From contig JAEYLC010000044.1 of assembly GCA_023461435.1 (NCBI GenBank), positions 158,794-222,793 of the forward strand: a stretch of 64,000 nucleotides of DNA, in the 5' to 3' direction. Under the pieces are notes generated by a model that was given only the letters and a program-made list of their open reading frames with translations, did no database searches and was not told where the DNA came from. The position numbers were made by a program, and so were the translations under genes. This document shows, in pieces, positions 61,478 to 64,000 of this stretch (position 1 is the stretch's first letter; each line of letters starts with the position of its first letter). Origin of the DNA: Bacillota bacterium. GTDB lineage: Bacteria > Bacillota > Clostridia > Christensenellales > SZUA-584.

Positions 61478-61514
61478 CCGGTTGGCGCTGATTTCATAAT
61501 GATTTTGGATTCGG

Positions 61515-61543
61515 TTTACAAACAGGCTTGTTTATTATATGAT
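61515..61543 (+). promoter_or_regulatory. Sigma-A-type promoter of the second VanW-family gene
   Basis: TTTACA (61515-61520), 17 bases, TATGAT (61538-61543). Strong match and near-repeat of the promoter at 59907. Confidence 0.7.
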
Positions 61544-61581
61544 AGACGCAGCTTGACATAGCTAAACTGGAGGAAAGATGA

Positions 61582-63294
61582 ATGGCCGAAGAGGCAAAAA
61601 TTACTGTGGTAAAGAAAGGCTCAAAAAAGCCTGATAATAAACTGAAGATCATATTAATCGTCGCTGCGAGCGTTCTCGTCGTGGGCGTTGGCGTGGCTGC
61701 CGTGCTGTTGCTGGGAAATACGAGCGCCATGAATGTGGAGCGCATCATCGAGTATAACACGGTGATTAAGGGCGTGTCGGTTCACGGTATCGATATATCC
61801 GGCATGACGGAAGAGCAGGCGCGCGAAGCCACGAAGGATGTGGAAAGCGAGATCATGGGCGGCACGCAGCTTCAGTTTGATATCGGCGGCGAAACCACGG
61901 CGCTTGATGCGTCGGCCGTGGGGCTGACGACCGACTATGAAGATGTGATTGCCGGGGCGATAAACTTCGGCCGCACCGGTGATTTTGCTCAGCGCCAGGC
62001 GGATATTGAAGCCGCGCAAGGCGGAAAGGGCTTTGAAGTCAGCGTGAACGCCGATGAAGCCAGCGTGAAGGCGGCTCTTTCGGCGCTTGATACCACGTTC
62101 AACGTGGCGGCTCAGGATGCGTCTTATGTGTTTATGAAGGACGGTTATTTTGCGGATGGTACCGCATATGACCCGGCCACATATGACGCGGCGACGAAGG
62201 GCGAGCCGCAGCTTGTTATGCTTGACGATGCCAGCAAACCGAATCCGCTCCGGTATGAATATTGGAACAACAACAAATATGTTGAGAACTACATTCCCAA
62301 AGACGCGAATATTTCACGCTTCCTTTACACGCCTGAGAAGCGCGGCCTGAAAACCGATTTGGACGCATTGGCCGCACTGGTACTGCAGGCGGTGGAAAGC
62401 GGTGACTTGGGCAGCGTGATCACGGCGCCGACGACCGTCACCGAGCCGACTGTGACGCTGGATCAGGTGAAGGCGCAGACACAGCTGATCGCGTCGTGGT
62501 CGTCAAGCTATTCGCATCATAACAACGGGAACCGTATAAAGAACGTGGCCAAGATGCTCGGAATTGTGAACGGCACTGTTTTGCAGCCGGGTGTTGAATG
62601 GTCGATCAACGATACGGCGGGCCCGAGAAGGGTCTCCTTGGGCTGGTTTGAAGCAGCCGGCATCAACGGCGGCGCGTACGTGTCCGACCCGGGCGGCGGT
62701 GTCTGCCAGGTGTCGAGTACGCTTTACAACGCGTGCATCCGTTCGGGCATTGAGATTACGGACAAGAGCCATCATTCGATTATATCGGATTATATCCCGA
62801 TCGGGCTTGATGCCACAATCAGCACGGGCAGCCCCGACTTGAAGCTAAAAAATAACAACCCCACACCGATGTTCATCGTCACGTATATCAACAGGGACGA
62901 GCAGAACGTCACAATAGAGGTTTACGGCACGCCTGTTGTGGATCCCAAACACGGTGATGTGATACTGACCTACTACTCCAAGAGAGGCGGAACGGGAGCG
63001 ACACCGCCGAACGAGTTTTACTATAACTCTCCGACGGCGCCCGACGGCACGGTGATCGCGCCGGGCGCATCTTATGAATACAGAGTCGCACGCGGCGCCA
63101 CGACGGCCACGTCGTATATTCGTATTCTTGATTTGCAGGGCAACGTACTGGAAGAAAATCAGTATGAGAAGGTGACGTACAGGTCTTATACGGGCCAGAT
63201 ATATGTGAACGGTCCAGATCCCGCTGCGCCGGTCGTGCCCGATCCGAACGCCCCGCCGGTGACGGACCCGAACGCAGCACCGCCGGCGGTATAA
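61582..63294 (+). CDS. VanW-family surface protein (copy 2)
   Basis: 570 residues. Same layout as copy 1: basic N-terminus, membrane segment (about 22-45), two peptidoglycan-binding-4-like repeats, VanW domain with WSINDTAGPRR, GGGVCQVSSTLYNAC and GLDATISTGSPDLKL, then a G5-like part and a Pro/Ala/Asp tail (PDPNAPPVTDPNAAPP) that looks like a wall-spanning or disordered end. About 25-45 percent similar to copy 1 by eye over the VanW domain. Ribosome site GGAGGAAAG. Confidence 0.87.
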   Translation: MAEEAKITVVKKGSKKPDNKLKIILIVAASVLVVGVGVAAVLLLGNTSAMNVERIIEYNTVIKGVSVHGIDISGMTEEQAREATKDVESEIMGGTQLQFDIGGETTALDASAVGLTTDYEDVIAGAINFGRTGDFAQRQADIEAAQGGKGFEVSVNADEASVKAALSALDTTFNVAAQDASYVFMKDGYFADGTAYDPATYDAATKGEPQLVMLDDASKPNPLRYEYWNNNKYVENYIPKDANISRFLYTPEKRGLKTDLDALAALVLQAVESGDLGSVITAPTTVTEPTVTLDQVKAQTQLIASWSSSYSHHNNGNRIKNVAKMLGIVNGTVLQPGVEWSINDTAGPRRVSLGWFEAAGINGGAYVSDPGGGVCQVSSTLYNACIRSGIEITDKSHHSIISDYIPIGLDATISTGSPDLKLKNNNPTPMFIVTYINRDEQNVTIEVYGTPVVDPKHGDVILTYYSKRGGTGATPPNEFYYNSPTAPDGTVIAPGASYEYRVARGATTATSYIRILDLQGNVLEENQYEKVTYRSYTGQIYVNGPDPAAPVVPDPNAPPVTDPNAAPPAV

Positions 63295-63352
63295 AAATTG
63301 TGCCAAATCGCTTAAAAACCGCTTGGGACAGGTGATTTTGGGCGCAGTAGTG

Positions 63353-63381
63353 TTGACGAATAAATATTTTGGTGATATGAT
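63353..63381 (+). promoter_or_regulatory. Strong sigma-A-type promoter of the zinc-ribbon gene
   Basis: TTGACG (63353-63358), exactly 17 bases, TATGAT (63376-63381). The transcript would have a leader of about 160 bases before the ATG at 63549. Confidence 0.75.
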
Positions 63382-63396
63382 ACTATTAATAAGGTT

Positions 63397-63421
63397 TATG
63401 CGGCTGTGATATTGCCGCATA
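63397..63421 (+). promoter_or_regulatory. Leader hairpin of the zinc-ribbon gene
   Basis: Eight-bp stem TATGCGGC (63397-63404) with GCCGCATA (63414-63421) at the very start of the long leader. It may stabilise or regulate the mRNA. Confidence 0.45.
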
Positions 63422-63548
63422 TAAATCCTATGGTCGTCCGAAGCCGAAGAAAAGAGTTTCTAGCCGCGTGTTTGTTTCAAACATGAATCCGGAGTTAAGA
63501 AATGTCATCTCGTCTTTAAGTACCATGGTTACAAAAAAAGGAGAAGAA

Positions 63549-63830
63549 ATGTTTGAAGACAAGACACTGACGTGTGCGGATTGCGGTTCCCCGTTTGTTT
63601 TTACCGCGTCTGAGCAGGAATTCTATCGGGAAAAGGGTTTTGAGAACGAGCCCAAGAGATGTCCTCAGTGCCGCCAGAGCAGAAAGCATCAGAAGAGAAC
63701 GAGCGATCGTCCGATGTATGATGCGGTTTGCGCAGAATGCGGTACCACCACAAAGGTTCCGTTCCAGCCTACGGGCGAGAGACCTGTTTACTGCAGCGAT
63801 TGCTTCAGAGCAAGAAGAGATCGCTACTAA
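63549..63830 (+). CDS. Zinc-ribbon protein
   Basis: 93 residues. Four CxxC/CPxC knuckles (CADC, CPQC, CAEC, CSDC) form two predicted zinc ribbons around a basic middle (RQSRKHQKRTS). It resembles the probable zinc-ribbon (zf-trcl type) family of unknown role, perhaps nucleic-acid binding. The ATG at 63549 follows AAAGGAGAAG; the frame opens earlier at 63468 without such a site. Confidence 0.85.
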   Translation: MFEDKTLTCADCGSPFVFTASEQEFYREKGFENEPKRCPQCRQSRKHQKRTSDRPMYDAVCAECGTTTKVPFQPTGERPVYCSDCFRARRDRY

Positions 63831-63847
63831 GGTTAATCAGCACAAAT

Positions 63848-63879
63848 GCGCTGTGTTCCAAGTGAACACGGCGCTTTTT
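63848..63879 (+). terminator. Intrinsic terminator of the zinc-ribbon gene
   Basis: Eleven-bp stem GCGCTGTGTTC (63848-63858) with GAACACGGCGC (63864-63874), one G-T pair, 5-base loop, then five T. Group IIC introns use such sites for insertion, and one appears to begin 3 bases later. Confidence 0.88.
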
Positions 63880-63882
63880 GTT

Positions 63883-64000
63883 GTGTGCCGAGCATGGCAC
63901 CAGTCTTAAGCGGTGGAAGTCCGCAGCGGGGGTACTCATAGCCAACCGCATAGCAAACCCCAAGGTGCGCACAGTGATGTGTGAGCTGAAGGAAGGGGAT
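63883..64000 (+). mobile_element. 5' end of a probable group IIC intron, cut by the window edge
   Basis: The sequence begins GTGTGCC, continues with GCATGG and CAGTCTTA, then a GGTGGAAGTCC stem and, near the end, GCTGAAGGAAG. These blocks follow in the same order as domain I of known group IIC introns such as the one of Oceanobacillus iheyensis (recalled from general knowledge). It starts immediately after an intrinsic terminator, the hallmark insertion site of this class. The reverse-transcriptase ORF and the 3' end would lie beyond the window. Confidence 0.75.

Noticed and set aside
61553..61558. Perfect TTGACA before the second VanW gene
   Set aside because: Only about 10 bases before the ribosome site, so no room for a -10 and leader; the promoter at 61515-61543 fits better.

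Overview
The window looks like a chromosomal segment of a motile, Gram-positive, endospore-forming member of the Clostridia with a moderately high GC content. The evidence is AddAB instead of RecBCD, a CheC/CheD/FliY chemotaxis system, FliW-CsrA, YvyF-, YaaR- and SwrB-like genes, a short hook protein with no P- or L-ring genes, an alpha/beta-type spore protein, and Rex. I cannot name the genus from the sequence alone. About 48 kb (7.1-54.5 kb) is one flagellar and chemotaxis locus. No rRNA, tRNA or CRISPR array was seen.

Layout. 1-7.1 kb: a palindromic intergenic repeat, addB-addA and a small YbjQ-family gene. 7.1-11.8 kb (minus strand): cheC-cheD-cheY-cheA and an HD-GYP gene. 12.0-38.1 kb (plus strand): a FliK-like gene, an FlhB-C-like gene, a predicted cysteine peptidase, fliD-fliS-fliT-like, yaaR, cheW-cheR-cheB, a lytic transglycosylase, flgB-flgC-fliE, fliO-P-Q-R-flhB-flhA-flhF-flhG, a PilZ gene, the motility sigma factor, a swrB-like gene, two rod-type genes, yvyF, flgM, flgN, flgK, flgL, fliW and csrA. 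38.4-40.9 kb (minus strand): two tandem flagellin genes. 41.1-54.5 kb (plus strand): fliF-G-H-I-J, a MotE-like gene, fliK, flgD, flgE, flbD, motA-motB, fliL, fliM and fliY. 54.6-63.8 kb is unrelated: a spore protein, a ferredoxin with a multi-domain sulfur-handling oxidoreductase, a frameshifted membrane protein, rex, a YjbQ-family gene, two VanW-family genes and a zinc-ribbon gene. The last about 118 bases look like the 5' end of a group IIC intron sitting just after a transcription terminator.

How it works together. The sigma factor (30.8 kb) and its anti-sigma FlgM (34.2 kb) should control late genes. Sigma-28-type promoters (TAAA, about 15-16 bp, then a CGATA-type -10) are visible before both flagellins, before the flgF-csrA block, and divergently between cheC and the FliK-like gene. 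FliW and CsrA lie next to the flagellin genes, and one flagellin leader carries a textbook CsrA-type GGA hairpin. CheA, CheW and CheY signal to a FliM/FliY/FliG switch, and CheC, FliY and CheD replace CheZ. The HD-GYP and PilZ genes tie cyclic-di-GMP to motility.

Most worth following up: the cysteine-peptidase-like gene inside the flagellar operon, the group IIC intron edge, a structured RNA-like spacer between csrA and flagellin that shares a core with the repeat at the window start, a lipobox in FliP, short upstream ORFs overlapping the starts of cheR and fliK, and the CoA-disulfide-reductase/rhodanese/TusA/DsrE fusion.
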